A stretch of DNA of 64,000 bases from Taibaiella sp. KBW10 (GTDB lineage: Bacteria; Bacteroidota; Bacteroidia; Chitinophagales; Chitinophagaceae): contig NZ_QAJI01000004.1 of NCBI RefSeq assembly GCF_003852495.1, positions 463,111 through 527,110 on the forward strand. Direction: 5' to 3'. A model generated the notes under the pieces. The model was not told the DNA's origin, ran no database searches, and saw nothing but the letters and a program-made list of their open reading frames with translations. Of the stretch, positions 54,359 to 62,282 are shown piece after piece. How positions within the stretch are numbered: position 1 is the first letter of the stretch; each line of letters begins with the position of its first letter. The position numbers and the translations under genes are program-made.

Positions 54359-54856
54359 ATGAATATTTTATCTTTATTTGAACATATCAAAGTATTTGTT
54401 TTTGACATTGACGGTGTGCTGACCGACAGTATGCTGCATGTACAGGAAACAGGAGAGCTACTGAGGAGAATGAATATCAAAGATGGCTATGCCCTGCAAC
54501 TGGCGGTAAAAAAAGGATACCATGTATGGATCATTTCGGGAGGACATTCTAATGCTTCTAAACGACGATTAAATAATTTGGGCATACAAGAAGTGCATAT
54601 AGGCGTACAGGATAAGCTGGCTTTATTAAAAGAAAAAATGGCCGCACTGTCTATTACCACGGAACATGTTTTGTACATGGGCGATGATATGCCGGATATT
54701 CCTTCCATGCAATTTTGTGGCCTTGCTACCTGCCCTAATGATGCTGCCGTAGAGGTATGCAACATTGCTCATTATATTTCCCCTTTAAAAGGCGGCTCGG
54801 GTTGTGTACGGGATGTAATCGAAAAAGTACTAAAGATCAATAAACATTGGGAATAA
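54359..54856 (+). CDS. kdsC: HAD phosphatase, KdsC-like (KDO-8-phosphate phosphatase)
   Basis: A 165-residue HAD phosphatase lacking a large cap domain, as in KdsC tetramers. The catalytic Asp16 and Asp18 are in FVFDIDGVLTDSML, then LRRMNIKDGYALQLA, IISGGHSN (motif II), and a lysine/aspartate block VLYMGDDMPDIPSM (motifs III and IV). It makes free KDO for lipid A core from KDO-8-phosphate. No other KDO gene is in the window. ATG 54359 is chosen because it is where family homology begins. Confidence 0.93.
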   Translation: MNILSLFEHIKVFVFDIDGVLTDSMLHVQETGELLRRMNIKDGYALQLAVKKGYHVWIISGGHSNASKRRLNNLGIQEVHIGVQDKLALLKEKMAALSITTEHVLYMGDDMPDIPSMQFCGLATCPNDAAVEVCNIAHYISPLKGGSGCVRDVIEKVLKINKHWE

Positions 54857-54870
54857 AAAAACCTGTATGC

Positions 54871-54906
54871 ATACAAAAGGCCACAATATATTGTGGCCTT
54901 TTGTAT
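54871..54906. terminator. Convergent terminator
   Basis: A perfect 36-bp palindrome (ATACAAAAGGCCACAATA and complement) that must form a hairpin with a small loop at its centre. It ends both the kdsC-like gene (plus) and the DUF4268 gene (minus, stop 54922). Confidence 0.85.
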
Positions 54907-54921
54907 CAGCATATATCTCAA

Positions 54922-55383
54922 TCATTTAAACAATTCAAAACCATATTGGGCATCAGCCCAAAAAGCATCCAGGGCAATGAGCCGGGGTTTAAAAAAGGAG
55001 ATCAGTCTGCTCCACTCTTCTTTTCTAAACATATTGACGCCTTCAAGTTCATATCCTATCCTGCTGACCGTTTTATCGTAATCATTCAACACATCTTCTT
55101 CCCAATTCCATCGTTCTTCCAAAGCGCTTTCCAGAAGTTTTTTCAACTGGGTAAACTGTTCAAACATTAAGGCACGCATGCCTTGATCCGGATGGGATAA
55201 TTCTATTGCAATACGGGCATGCTTACTATCTGCGTCAGTTTTAAAATTCAGGTATTTGATCCCCGTTTTATAATTAATCCAATTAATCTTTTGTCCTTCT
55301 GCAGACGGCACCGAAGACATATATTGCCCAAAGGTTTTCCAAAAGGTTTCTTTTATAGCTGCGGCTTCTTCTCTTGTATACAA
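54922..55383 (-). CDS. DUF4268 family protein
   Basis: A 153-residue protein. Its N-terminus (YTREEAAAIKETFWKTFGQYM) and body (INYKTGIKYLNFKTDADSKHARIAIEL, ALEERWNWEEDVLNDYDKTVSRI) match the DUF4268 family; the fold is likely nuclease-like (PD-(D/E)XK-type) but without proven activity. It starts with TTG at 55383: no ATG exists between the stop upstream and the conserved N-terminus, and the family alignment begins right at the TTG. Confidence 0.88.
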   Translation of the reverse strand: MYTREEAAAIKETFWKTFGQYMSSVPSAEGQKINWINYKTGIKYLNFKTDADSKHARIAIELSHPDQGMRALMFEQFTQLKKLLESALEERWNWEEDVLNDYDKTVSRIGYELEGVNMFRKEEWSRLISFFKPRLIALDAFWADAQYGFELFK

Positions 55384-55398
55384 ATCCTGTTTTTAAGG

Positions 55399-55406
55399 CA
55401 AAAATA
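55399..55406 (-). promoter_or_regulatory. Promoter -7 box (TATTTTTG) of the DUF4268 gene
   Basis: TAnnTTTG match on the minus strand, with a leader of about 11 bases before the TTG start. Confidence 0.45.
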
Positions 55407-55510
55407 AATATTTTGATGTAAAGAAGCCAATATTCAGGGATTGTATATTGCCCGAATAGTGAACAAAACCTGCATATTTATAAAATCAAAAGAGGCTTAT
55501 CTGTATTGGT

Positions 55511-58500
55511 TCAGACTTTGAGTTCTATCCGGAAACCCTCATCATATATTGCTGTCAGTACACCACCGATTTTATCGGCTCTTAGCCGCATATTATCAAG
55601 CCCCATGCCATCTGTAGGGATACCGGTCTCTTTTTTTCCGTTATCCTGAATACTTAAATAAAGGATATCTTTTCGTTTGATGAGTTTGATCACTACTCTT
55701 GTAGCATCGGAGTGCTTCACGATATTGGTTAAGGCCTCTTTAAAAATAAGATAGATGGCCTGCCTTTTTTCCGGATTAATGAATGCTTCACCAATAACCC
55801 TTTCTATTGAAAATTCATATCTTATTCCTCGTGCCGGTAACGTTTTATCTGCGAATGACCGCATGCGATCAATCATATTTTCGTATTTATCTTTCCGGTT
55901 ATCCATAGACCATACTATATCTCGCATTTTCTCCATTGCATCCCGGCTCTGGCTGCTGATGTAATCCAGCGCGCCTTTATTTTCCGGCGCACTGGTATAG
56001 CCCAGCATTTCGCTTTGCACTGCCAGCCCTGATAAGATACTTCCGACATCATCGTGCAGATCCATACTGATTTTAGTACGCAGATTGGCAAGATATTGTT
56101 GCCTCTTTAATTTTTGTCGGTAACGGAGCCGCATAAATAAGGATACAATCGTGATGGTAGCCAACAAGAATAAAATACGCACCCAAATCATTCTGTGCCA
56201 TACCTGCCGGATAACGATATTGATTTGAAAGTAGCGTGCATTATCATCATTCAGATCGGTAGAGGCTTTTATCTCCAGCGTATAGCTTCCCGACCTAAGG
56301 TTATACAGATAAAGGCTGCCATTCAAGGAATAATCTGTCCATTGTCCATTTTGCTCTTTAATCCGGTAACTGTAATAAACACTCCTTCCGAATTCCGGCA
56401 CTGAAAAATCTATGGTTATGGTGTTATCGAAAGGTCCTAAAACAAGTTCTTTACTCAGATTGTTCCAGGCACCCAGATAATAATATTTTTTCTTCTGACT
56501 GTTAAAGACGATAATATTGGATACTTTTAAAGGCCTGATAAGCATTACCGCTTCCTGATTAAAAGGAAGTTCAGAAGGAAGAAAAGAATACAAACCATTG
56601 GTACCGCCGAAGTAATAACGGTTATCGGAGGTTTTCAGCGCTGAAGCCCGGTTAAATTCTAGGGCAGCTAAAGGGTGATCTTCATGAAGGTTATAAAATT
56701 TTTTCTTTACAACATCAAAATAGCAAATCCCGAAACTCGTACCTAAATAAAAGTTACCTGTCGTATCTACAAGCAGAGAATAAATATTCCGGTCTACCAG
56801 GTTGCCGTCCTTATTATATTGATTTTTATAGATCTTATAGGTTCCAGTCTGCGTATTTAACAATCCTAAACCACCGGCGCAGCCAAACCAAAGCCCTTCT
56901 TTGGAAAGATACAGCATATTGATGGTGGCTCCTATGTCACGTTCCATTTTGAAATACTTCTGGTCGTATTTCTTTAATAGCTTTCCGTCCTTTGTCATTA
57001 GTGCAAGACCATTCAATTTGGTAGCCAGCCAAAAGTTATTTCCGCTGGCATCCGGAATTATATCGCTGATTTCTTCTAAAGCCTCTCCAAAACTGCCTAG
57101 GTTTTTGTCCATAGGGTGCATGATCAGTTTTTTTCTCGCTAGGTCATAGCGAAACAATTTGCCTGATTCCCAGGGATAAAACCACATCGTATCTTTATTC
57201 AGGCATTGTACGGTATGCATTATTAGATTATGATCATTCTTATCTCCTAAAAAATCGTACTGTCCGGTTTTTAGATCTAATATAAGATTGCTCCAAAGTA
57301 AAGAGCCTTTCCAACAATTAAGGTCATAAGTGGACTGCACTTTGGATGACAATTGCTTCGATATCGGGAAAACCCGAAAATCGTTTGCATTTTTCGGTTT
57401 GATGAGCAATCCGTTATAAAAAGAAGCATAGATATTTTTCTGGTCATCTTCTGCCAAGCCCCTAAAACTAAGCAAAGGGTATTTTTTGTAAACTTCCGCA
57501 TCAATTCCAACGAAAAATGGATTTTCCGATTTGGGTCTTTCTGTCAAGGAATACATTCCTTTATCTTTAACCAGGTAGGTATTATTCCCTGCAAATATTA
57601 TTTTTTTCAATAAATTATTGAAGGGCAAACCCTTTTGCCCTTTACGCAATTCACTGTACATTCCGGAAAAATCCTGTATGCTATGGTCTTTTTTATCAAT
57701 AAGATAAAAGTATATATCATTACCGATATAAACCATATCATTTTTGACGGCAAAAGCAGAAGCCCATTGCCATGAAAAAGCGGAACTAGAATAGTTTATA
57801 TTGAAAAGAGCAGGCAAGGTCATATAATGCACCATTTTATCTTGCCGGGCATCCCATGTATAGATATTTTTACATTTTTGATCAAGGAAAAAAAAATGTT
57901 CTTTATCGGAATAGACTCTAAAAACGCCCCTGTTATCTGGTGCCTGGTAGCTTTTTACTTGGCTGCCATCGGCGGCAATCCGGAGAATCTGGTTATCATT
58001 GACCAGCCAGTGATAACCACAACTGAATTCAAAATGCCAAATATCGTCCTTGTTATACAAACCACTATATACCTGTTTCGCATTTTTATCATTGGTTACC
58101 CTTCTTACAAAATATGTTCCTTTTTCTCGATCAAAAGCTACGGCCATTATTTCGTTACGATCAGAAATACTCATCCTAAAATGAAAACCTTTATTGTTCT
58201 TATGCCTGGTTTCATAGCGGTACTTCACTTTACGGCTATAAGGATCAAAACAAATAAAGCTATGATAACTACCTTCCTGGACATATAGTAATCCTGCTGC
58301 TCCTTTACGGATATTTCCAAAAACCTCCAAAGACGAGTCCTTTTTCAGGGGATAGGCCGCATTGGTCTTGGAGTAATTGATTACATTGTAACCGTCATAT
58401 ACATGGAGTCCTTTGCTACCGGACAACCAAATATATCCTTCATTGTCTTCAATAGCATCCCAGAAAAAAACATCTTCTCCTTTTGTATTGAATTTAATCT

Positions 58501-58612
58501 GTGTTATATCATATTCCGGCGATATGTAGTGATACTGCGCTTGTGCCTTATAAGCAATAAGCCACAAAAAAATAGTATATATCCACCGCATATTAAAAAA
58601 AAATTTGTGCAT
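55511..58612 (-). CDS. Two-component sensor histidine kinase with periplasmic propeller
   Basis: A 1033-residue membrane kinase. A signal peptide (about 1-25) is followed by a periplasmic two-component-regulator beta-propeller (about 30-700) and a Y_Y_Y domain (about 720-790, YYSYRIKEQNGQWTDYSLNGSLYLYNL). One membrane helix (about 808-828) leads to a cytoplasmic NarL-type kinase: HisKA_3 dimerisation with phosphoacceptor His853 in MDLHDDVGSILSGL and an HATPase domain (KEALTNIVKHSDATRV near 960, DNGKKETGIPTDGMGLDNM near 995-1013). It senses an extracytoplasmic cue and phosphorylates the regulator encoded upstream. Unlike the hybrid systems of gut Bacteroides, no receiver or AraC domain is fused. 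Confidence 0.95.
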   Translation of the reverse strand: MHKFFFNMRWIYTIFLWLIAYKAQAQYHYISPEYDITQIKFNTKGEDVFFWDAIEDNEGYIWLSGSKGLHVYDGYNVINYSKTNAAYPLKKDSSLEVFGNIRKGAAGLLYVQEGSYHSFICFDPYSRKVKYRYETRHKNNKGFHFRMSISDRNEIMAVAFDREKGTYFVRRVTNDKNAKQVYSGLYNKDDIWHFEFSCGYHWLVNDNQILRIAADGSQVKSYQAPDNRGVFRVYSDKEHFFFLDQKCKNIYTWDARQDKMVHYMTLPALFNINYSSSAFSWQWASAFAVKNDMVYIGNDIYFYLIDKKDHSIQDFSGMYSELRKGQKGLPFNNLLKKIIFAGNNTYLVKDKGMYSLTERPKSENPFFVGIDAEVYKKYPLLSFRGLAEDDQKNIYASFYNGLLIKPKNANDFRVFPISKQLSSKVQSTYDLNCWKGSLLWSNLILDLKTGQYDFLGDKNDHNLIMHTVQCLNKDTMWFYPWESGKLFRYDLARKKLIMHPMDKNLGSFGEALEEISDIIPDASGNNFWLATKLNGLALMTKDGKLLKKYDQKYFKMERDIGATINMLYLSKEGLWFGCAGGLGLLNTQTGTYKIYKNQYNKDGNLVDRNIYSLLVDTTGNFYLGTSFGICYFDVVKKKFYNLHEDHPLAALEFNRASALKTSDNRYYFGGTNGLYSFLPSELPFNQEAVMLIRPLKVSNIIVFNSQKKKYYYLGAWNNLSKELVLGPFDNTITIDFSVPEFGRSVYYSYRIKEQNGQWTDYSLNGSLYLYNLRSGSYTLEIKASTDLNDDNARYFQINIVIRQVWHRMIWVRILFLLATITIVSLFMRLRYRQKLKRQQYLANLRTKISMDLHDDVGSILSGLAVQSEMLGYTSAPENKGALDYISSQSRDAMEKMRDIVWSMDNRKDKYENMIDRMRSFADKTLPARGIRYEFSIERVIGEAFINPEKRQAIYLIFKEALTNIVKHSDATRVVIKLIKRKDILYLSIQDNGKKETGIPTDGMGLDNMRLRADKIGGVLTAIYDEGFRIELKV

Positions 58613-58648
58613 TCAAAATAAACCTCTTAAACACGATATACCCACATC

Positions 58649-59290
58649 TTAATTGATTTCTCCACGCATGTATTTAGCAATGGCTTCCGTTTTATTATTA
58701 ACCTGCAAAATCTTGTACATTTTTTTCACATGGCTCCTTACCGTTTCTACAGACACAAATAGTTCTGTACCAATGACATCATACGTTTTGCCATCAACAA
58801 GTCTCTGTAGTATCTCTCTTTGTCTGCTTGTTAGAATGGTTGCTTTACTTACCCTACCGCCCATTAAATAAGTAACAATCTCGCGGGCAATAGAAGGTGA
58901 CATATAAGAACCACCTTCACCAACGATGTACAAGGCAGATACGATATCACTCATGGAAGCCGTTTTGGAGATATAGGAACAGGCTCCCGAACACAAAGCC
59001 TTTAATATCACATCTTCCTCTTCATATGTCGTAAGCATAACGATGTTAATATCCGGCATTTTTTCAATAATAAGCGGAATAGCCTCTAAACCAGATATAT
59101 CAGGAAGCCCTACATCCAATAGTAAAATATGTGTCTGGCCCTCATACCTGCCCATCAGTTCGTCTAAAAAGGGACGTACAGCCGAAAAACGCACACCCAA
59201 TTCAAATTCTTCTTGTAAACTTATATACTGCATTAAAGTATCCCTAAAAACAGTATTATCTTCTATAATGCTAACCCTTGTCTTCTTCAC
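58649..59290 (-). CDS. LuxR/NarL-type response regulator
   Basis: A 213-residue regulator. The receiver domain has acidic pocket Glu10-Asp11, phosphoacceptor Asp59 (ILLLDVGLP) and the Thr/Lys pair (LTTYEEED, YISKTAS). The C-terminal LuxR-type HTH has LTSRQREILQRLVDGKTYDVIGTELFVSVETVRSHVKKMYKIL. It is phosphorylated by the kinase encoded 36 bases downstream. It starts with GTG at 59290, because the upstream frame opens at a stop at 59303 without an ATG. A 16-bp NarL-like dyad lies at 59427-59442, upstream of the gene. Confidence 0.94.
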   Translation of the reverse strand: MKKTRVSIIEDNTVFRDTLMQYISLQEEFELGVRFSAVRPFLDELMGRYEGQTHILLLDVGLPDISGLEAIPLIIEKMPDINIVMLTTYEEEDVILKALCSGACSYISKTASMSDIVSALYIVGEGGSYMSPSIAREIVTYLMGGRVSKATILTSRQREILQRLVDGKTYDVIGTELFVSVETVRSHVKKMYKILQVNNKTEAIAKYMRGEIN

Positions 59291-59426
59291 AATAATAAAT
59301 TTTCAATTAAAACGCCCCAATAAATAGTATAAAGTGACAATATAACGATTTTTTAAAGATTCAAAATGGCTTAAACCCAGATTTTAGCAATAGCTTGAGT
59401 ATCTATTTCAAAAATCAACCTATATT
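59291..59426. other. Leader region of the response-regulator operon
   Basis: This AT-rich stretch lies between the regulator gene and the dyad at 59427. I see no clear -7 box on the minus strand here; the operon promoter may deviate from consensus. Confidence 0.3.
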
Positions 59427-59442
59427 TCACCCTATAGGGTGA
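59427..59442. promoter_or_regulatory. 16-bp perfect dyad (TCACCCTATAGGGTGA), probable regulator site
   Basis: The half site CACCCTA and its complement resemble the NarL-type heptamer arrangement. It directly adjoins a TTG -33 box on the plus strand and lies about 137 bases upstream of the regulator gene. It may be the binding site of the adjacent LuxR-type regulator. Confidence 0.55.
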
Positions 59443-59473
59443 TTGTTAGATTGATTAATTTTTAGCACTTTTG
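59443..59473 (+). promoter_or_regulatory. Candidate plus-strand promoter after the dyad
   Basis: TTG at 59443-59445, 20 bases of spacer, then CACTTTTG at 59466-59473 (one substitution from TAnnTTTG). The predicted start near 59479 places the dyad centre at about -44, a typical activator position. Confidence 0.4.
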
Positions 59474-59478
59474 TATTG

Positions 59479-59699
59479 TCAATGAGAGCATTACACTTTT
59501 AATCCTTACAATACTAATTTACTTATATAAGATTAAATATTTGAGATAAATTTAAAAAAAATAAGAAAAAAAATGCAATATTTACCAAAGTAAATAGTAA
59601 AAAGATTACCTATGATTAAAAATCAAGGCCCATAATTATAAGAGGAAAGGGTTTATGATTTAAGAGACTGATTGTATTCAATCAGTCTCTTTTCATTTT
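59479..59699 (+). ncRNA. Candidate non-coding RNA divergent from the two-component operon
   Basis: Predicted from three signals: the promoter at 59443-59473, the absence of any open frame longer than 7 codons starting with ATG, and a strong terminator at 59662-59699. The predicted length is about 220 bases and it is strongly A-rich in the middle. It could be a regulated small RNA; no known family is recognised. Confidence 0.35.
59662..59699 (+). terminator. Terminator of the candidate plus-strand RNA
   Basis: AAGAGACTGATTG pairs perfectly with CAATCAGTCTCTT (13 bp, TATT loop), followed by TTTCATTTT on the plus strand. On the minus strand the tail is not T-rich. Confidence 0.75.
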
Positions 59700-60184
59700 G
59701 CGAAAGTGATTTAGCTATATTTTATTCCTTTTTAAAAATACACAGGGACAATGCTGAAAAAGAGGATACTGTATCCTGAAGCAGGGAAATAAAACGGGGA
59801 AATAAAAAAGCCCCTTAACAGGGGCTCTACTGAATTTCTCTAGAGCCCCCCCTGGAAAACCAATAGTAATACAAATCTAAAAAGAAGCAGCCATTGAACA
59901 TAAGGGATTTCCCACATTTATAGCTAAATAGAGTACTTTAAGGGAAAAAGGCCCATTGTTAGAGCAAAATGAAACAATAATCTTCATATACTTGATGATC
60001 AATACAGAATAAAATCACATTACGGTTTAATAAAACAAAGAAAACGCCATTGTAGCAAACAGAACGCTTATTATACGATTATAGATGGCACGCAAACAAT
60101 CCTTCAATCCGTCCGGCCCAAACTCGTTTTACGTAGATAAATATCCTTATATAGGAAGCAGCTTAAAAAAAATTCCAAAAACAA
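59700..60184. other. Gene-free region
   Basis: Apart from the minus-strand hairpin element (59795-59879) and a 15-bp odd palindrome (AGGATACTGTATCCT at 59763-59777) I see no gene here. A 36-codon ATG frame at 60085-60195 overlaps the terminator and is not convincing. Confidence 0.4.
59795..59879 (-). ncRNA. Candidate minus-strand leader/attenuator element
   Basis: A -7 box (TAGATTTG at 59872-59879, minus strand) predicts a start near 59867. About 20 bases later two overlapping hairpins follow. An antiterminator-like 9-bp stem pairs 59821-59829 with 59841-59849. A terminator stem pairs 59809-59814 with 59821-59826 and ends in seven T. Both use the bases 59821-59826, so only one can form at a time. 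The predicted terminated transcript is about 70 bases and has no gene immediately downstream. Confidence 0.4.
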
Positions 60185-60185
60185 A

Positions 60186-60205
60186 AGGCTCCTAGAAAGG
60201 AGCCT
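60186..60205 (-). terminator. Terminator of the nuclease transcript
   Basis: AGGCTCCT pairs with AGGAGCCT (8 bp) around AGAA. On the minus strand the tail is TTTTGTTTTT. It lies 75 bases past the small frame at 60281, so that frame is inside the nuclease transcript. Confidence 0.75.
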
Positions 60206-60280
60206 CGATAAAATCAATCGTTGAAAAGCATTAAATAGGTTCGTAGTATTTTTAATGTCTCCTAAAAGGAGGGGTACCAT

Positions 60281-60463
60281 TTACTTTGTAATAATTTTTT
60301 GTTGTTTATTTTTCGATAGTAAGCAAATGTAATACGGTTCCGGTTCAATATCTAAGGGAAATCCCACATATCTCTCAATGAAGTTTATAGTACTTAATGT
60401 ATATGATATCCATCGCCTTAGCTTAATCTTACCGGGGAATAACCTTAGGTACTTATTCAGCAT
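60281..60463 (-). CDS. Possible small protein (60 aa) coupled to the nuclease gene
   Basis: A 60-residue open frame starting with ATG at 60463, overlapping the nuclease stop by 11 bases, and ending before the transcript terminator. Composition is basic (KIKLRRW, SKNKQQKIITK) with an aromatic segment (RYVGFPLDIEPEPYYICLL). No family is recognised. Position inside the transcript and overlap with the stop favour translation, but it could be chance. Confidence 0.35.
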   Translation of the reverse strand: MLNKYLRLFPGKIKLRRWISYTLSTINFIERYVGFPLDIEPEPYYICLLSKNKQQKIITK

Positions 60464-61865
60464 AACGATTATCGTTTAGTATAACCCTGTCTACAGGCAT
60501 TACTTTATGAGGATATTTTTCAACGTAGTTACGAATCAACTGCGCCATATAGTGGTTACCATAATAGCGTGTCAGGCTGTTTTTAAGGTCTTCCGATTCA
60601 GAAATCTGTGTATAGGCGTCAATATAACCCATAGCATACAGGTTCCCCTTTTCCACCCAAATACAGCTTTGCTCTTCTGCCACCCTACCCTTATCGATAA
60701 TAATAAAGCTTTTTTGCCTTTGTGTCAGATCGCTGAGGGCCAGGTATACCCTTTCGTTGTATTCCGCCAGATCAGGTAAAACTGCTGCTTCCTCAAAAAC
60801 ATCCTCTGTCCGGTCCGGTTTTGATGGTAACCCGAATTTACAAAACCGATGATCCAGCTGAAACTCATCGATCAAATTTCGAAGCAATACAATGCCATCA
60901 TACTGCCGGTCAAATACGTGCACACACTGATGAAACTTACTTAGTTTGCCTATAGCCAAATATTGATAACCGTTCCTGGCTTCATACTGAAATAAGCCAA
61001 ACTTAGGCTCGAAGCGCTTTAAAGATCGGTTATAAGCAGGCCATAAACGCTTGATTTCTATGCATTCTAAAAGTAGTGCCATCAATTCTGTCGCACAAGG
61101 CTCAAAGGAAATGGAGTAGATCTCCCGTAAAAAATGTTGCCTTTGGGGACTGATGTTATGACCGGAAAAATGCGAAGCAACCCTCTTTTTAAGGTTTACC
61201 GCCTTGCCCACGTAAATCGCTTTACCAACATGATTGTGAAAATAATATACCCCTGTGCCCTCCGGTAGCGCCTCAAAATATTCGGGAGGCAGATTTGGTG
61301 GGAGCCGCTGATCCTTTGAAGTCTTTTTAAGCATGTCTGCAATCACATTATGCGCATCCCAGGCCAATAATTTCTCAAAAAGCTCAGCTGTGGCATCGGC
61401 GTCGCCACCGGCCCGGTGCCTGTTTTCAATAGAAATATCTAAGTCGCCACAAAGATTACCTAAGCTATAGGAACGCAAGCCGGGTTTTATTTTACGGCTC
61501 ATCCTTACCGTACAGAGTTTGGGGGCAGTCCACTTATAACCGGCATGCTCCAATTGGTGACGTACAAAAGAGTAATCAAAATTGACATTATGGGCCACAA
61601 ATACCCGGCCCTCCAAAAGGTTAAAAACCTGCTCTGCGACTGCGCTAAAAACAGGCGCATCTTTTACCAAGTCGTTATCGATACCCGTCAAAGCAAAAAT
61701 GGAATAGGGAATGTTTTTCTCCGGGTTAATGAGGCTTTCCCAGCGATCGATAAGCTCCTTGCCATTATGTATCAGAATGGCAATCTCCGTTATATTACTC
61801 CCTGCAGCATTGCCACCCGTGGTCTCAATGTCCACAATCGCATATTCTATATTTTTCATTGCCAT
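60453..61865 (-). CDS. Exonuclease-GIY-YIG fusion nuclease (DnaQ-like plus UvrC/Cho-like)
   Basis: A 470-residue protein joining two nuclease domains. The DEDDh exonuclease (about 1-170) has Asp12 and Glu14 (DIETTG), Asp97 (AHNVNFDYSF), and His150-Asp155 (HRAGGDADAT). The GIY-YIG domain (about 200-285) has GVYYF, IYVGKAVNLKKR with Arg228, and a later Glu-rich part. A C-terminal domain (about 290-470) is unassigned. The layout matches the Cho/UvrC-like incision nucleases fused to a DNA polymerase III epsilon-type exonuclease that occur in several phyla; DNA repair is the likely role. The gene lies between two gene-poor regions, with a promoter box at 61943-61950. Confidence 0.93.
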   Translation of the reverse strand: MAMKNIEYAIVDIETTGGNAAGSNITEIAILIHNGKELIDRWESLINPEKNIPYSIFALTGIDNDLVKDAPVFSAVAEQVFNLLEGRVFVAHNVNFDYSFVRHQLEHAGYKWTAPKLCTVRMSRKIKPGLRSYSLGNLCGDLDISIENRHRAGGDADATAELFEKLLAWDAHNVIADMLKKTSKDQRLPPNLPPEYFEALPEGTGVYYFHNHVGKAIYVGKAVNLKKRVASHFSGHNISPQRQHFLREIYSISFEPCATELMALLLECIEIKRLWPAYNRSLKRFEPKFGLFQYEARNGYQYLAIGKLSKFHQCVHVFDRQYDGIVLLRNLIDEFQLDHRFCKFGLPSKPDRTEDVFEEAAVLPDLAEYNERVYLALSDLTQRQKSFIIIDKGRVAEEQSCIWVEKGNLYAMGYIDAYTQISESEDLKNSLTRYYGNHYMAQLIRNYVEKYPHKVMPVDRVILNDNRYAE

Positions 61866-61942
61866 TAAAACCCGGTGTCTATTGTAAACGATATGATATG
61901 CACTCTTTTATAGGGCATCTTCATGACTACTCAAAGTATATA

Positions 61943-61950
61943 CAAAAATA
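61943..61950 (-). promoter_or_regulatory. Promoter -7 box (TATTTTTG) of the nuclease gene
   Basis: TAnnTTTG match on the minus strand, giving a leader of about 73 bases. Confidence 0.45.
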
Positions 61951-61977
61951 ACATTATAGGAAATACACATTTCACTT

Positions 61978-62052
61978 ACAACACACTTCTTATTCACCTT
62001 TTTATATTTTACAAAAATGATATGTATACATAAAATATAAAGTGCGTGTTGT
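61978..62052. repeat. Nested inverted repeat
   Basis: Inner arms TTTATATTTTA (62001-62011) and TAAAATATAAA (62031-62041) are perfect. Outer arms ACAACACACTT (61978-61988) and AAGTGCGTGTTGT (62040-62052) pair with a 2-base difference. The loop contains TGTATACA. It could be a miniature repeat element or a folded RNA region. Confidence 0.45.
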
Positions 62053-62266
62053 ATAATGAATTAACTATTAAGGGAAGGCAAAGAGCAAGAGCTGCTTAAA
62101 GACAAACTAGAGGATAAAATAAAAAGAGCAGGTAGATACCCACTCTCTTGTTGTATAACGTTTAGCTCAATTAGGGATACATTGGTTTCATCCAGTTTGG
62201 CATGTCCTAATTAATACCAGTTTCTTATAGTGCAAAGGAACGACTTACTTTTTCTATTTATGTTAA

Positions 62267-62282
62267 CCTATGTTAACATAGG
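62267..62282. repeat. 16-bp perfect palindrome (CCTATGTTAACATAGG)
   Basis: It overlaps a second copy of TATGTTAAC at 62259-62267. Such a site could be an operator; no adjacent regulator is visible. Confidence 0.4.

Noticed and set aside
60085..60195. A 36-codon ATG frame with a basic product
   Set aside because: Its end overlaps a terminator hairpin, there is no promoter, and nothing supports translation.
62060..62215. Minus-strand frame containing LGHAKLDETNVS, reminiscent of tyrosine recombinase C-termini
   Set aside because: Only about ten residues resemble the motif, a stop precedes it, and no catalytic Arg, His or Tyr box is visible; chance similarity is likely.
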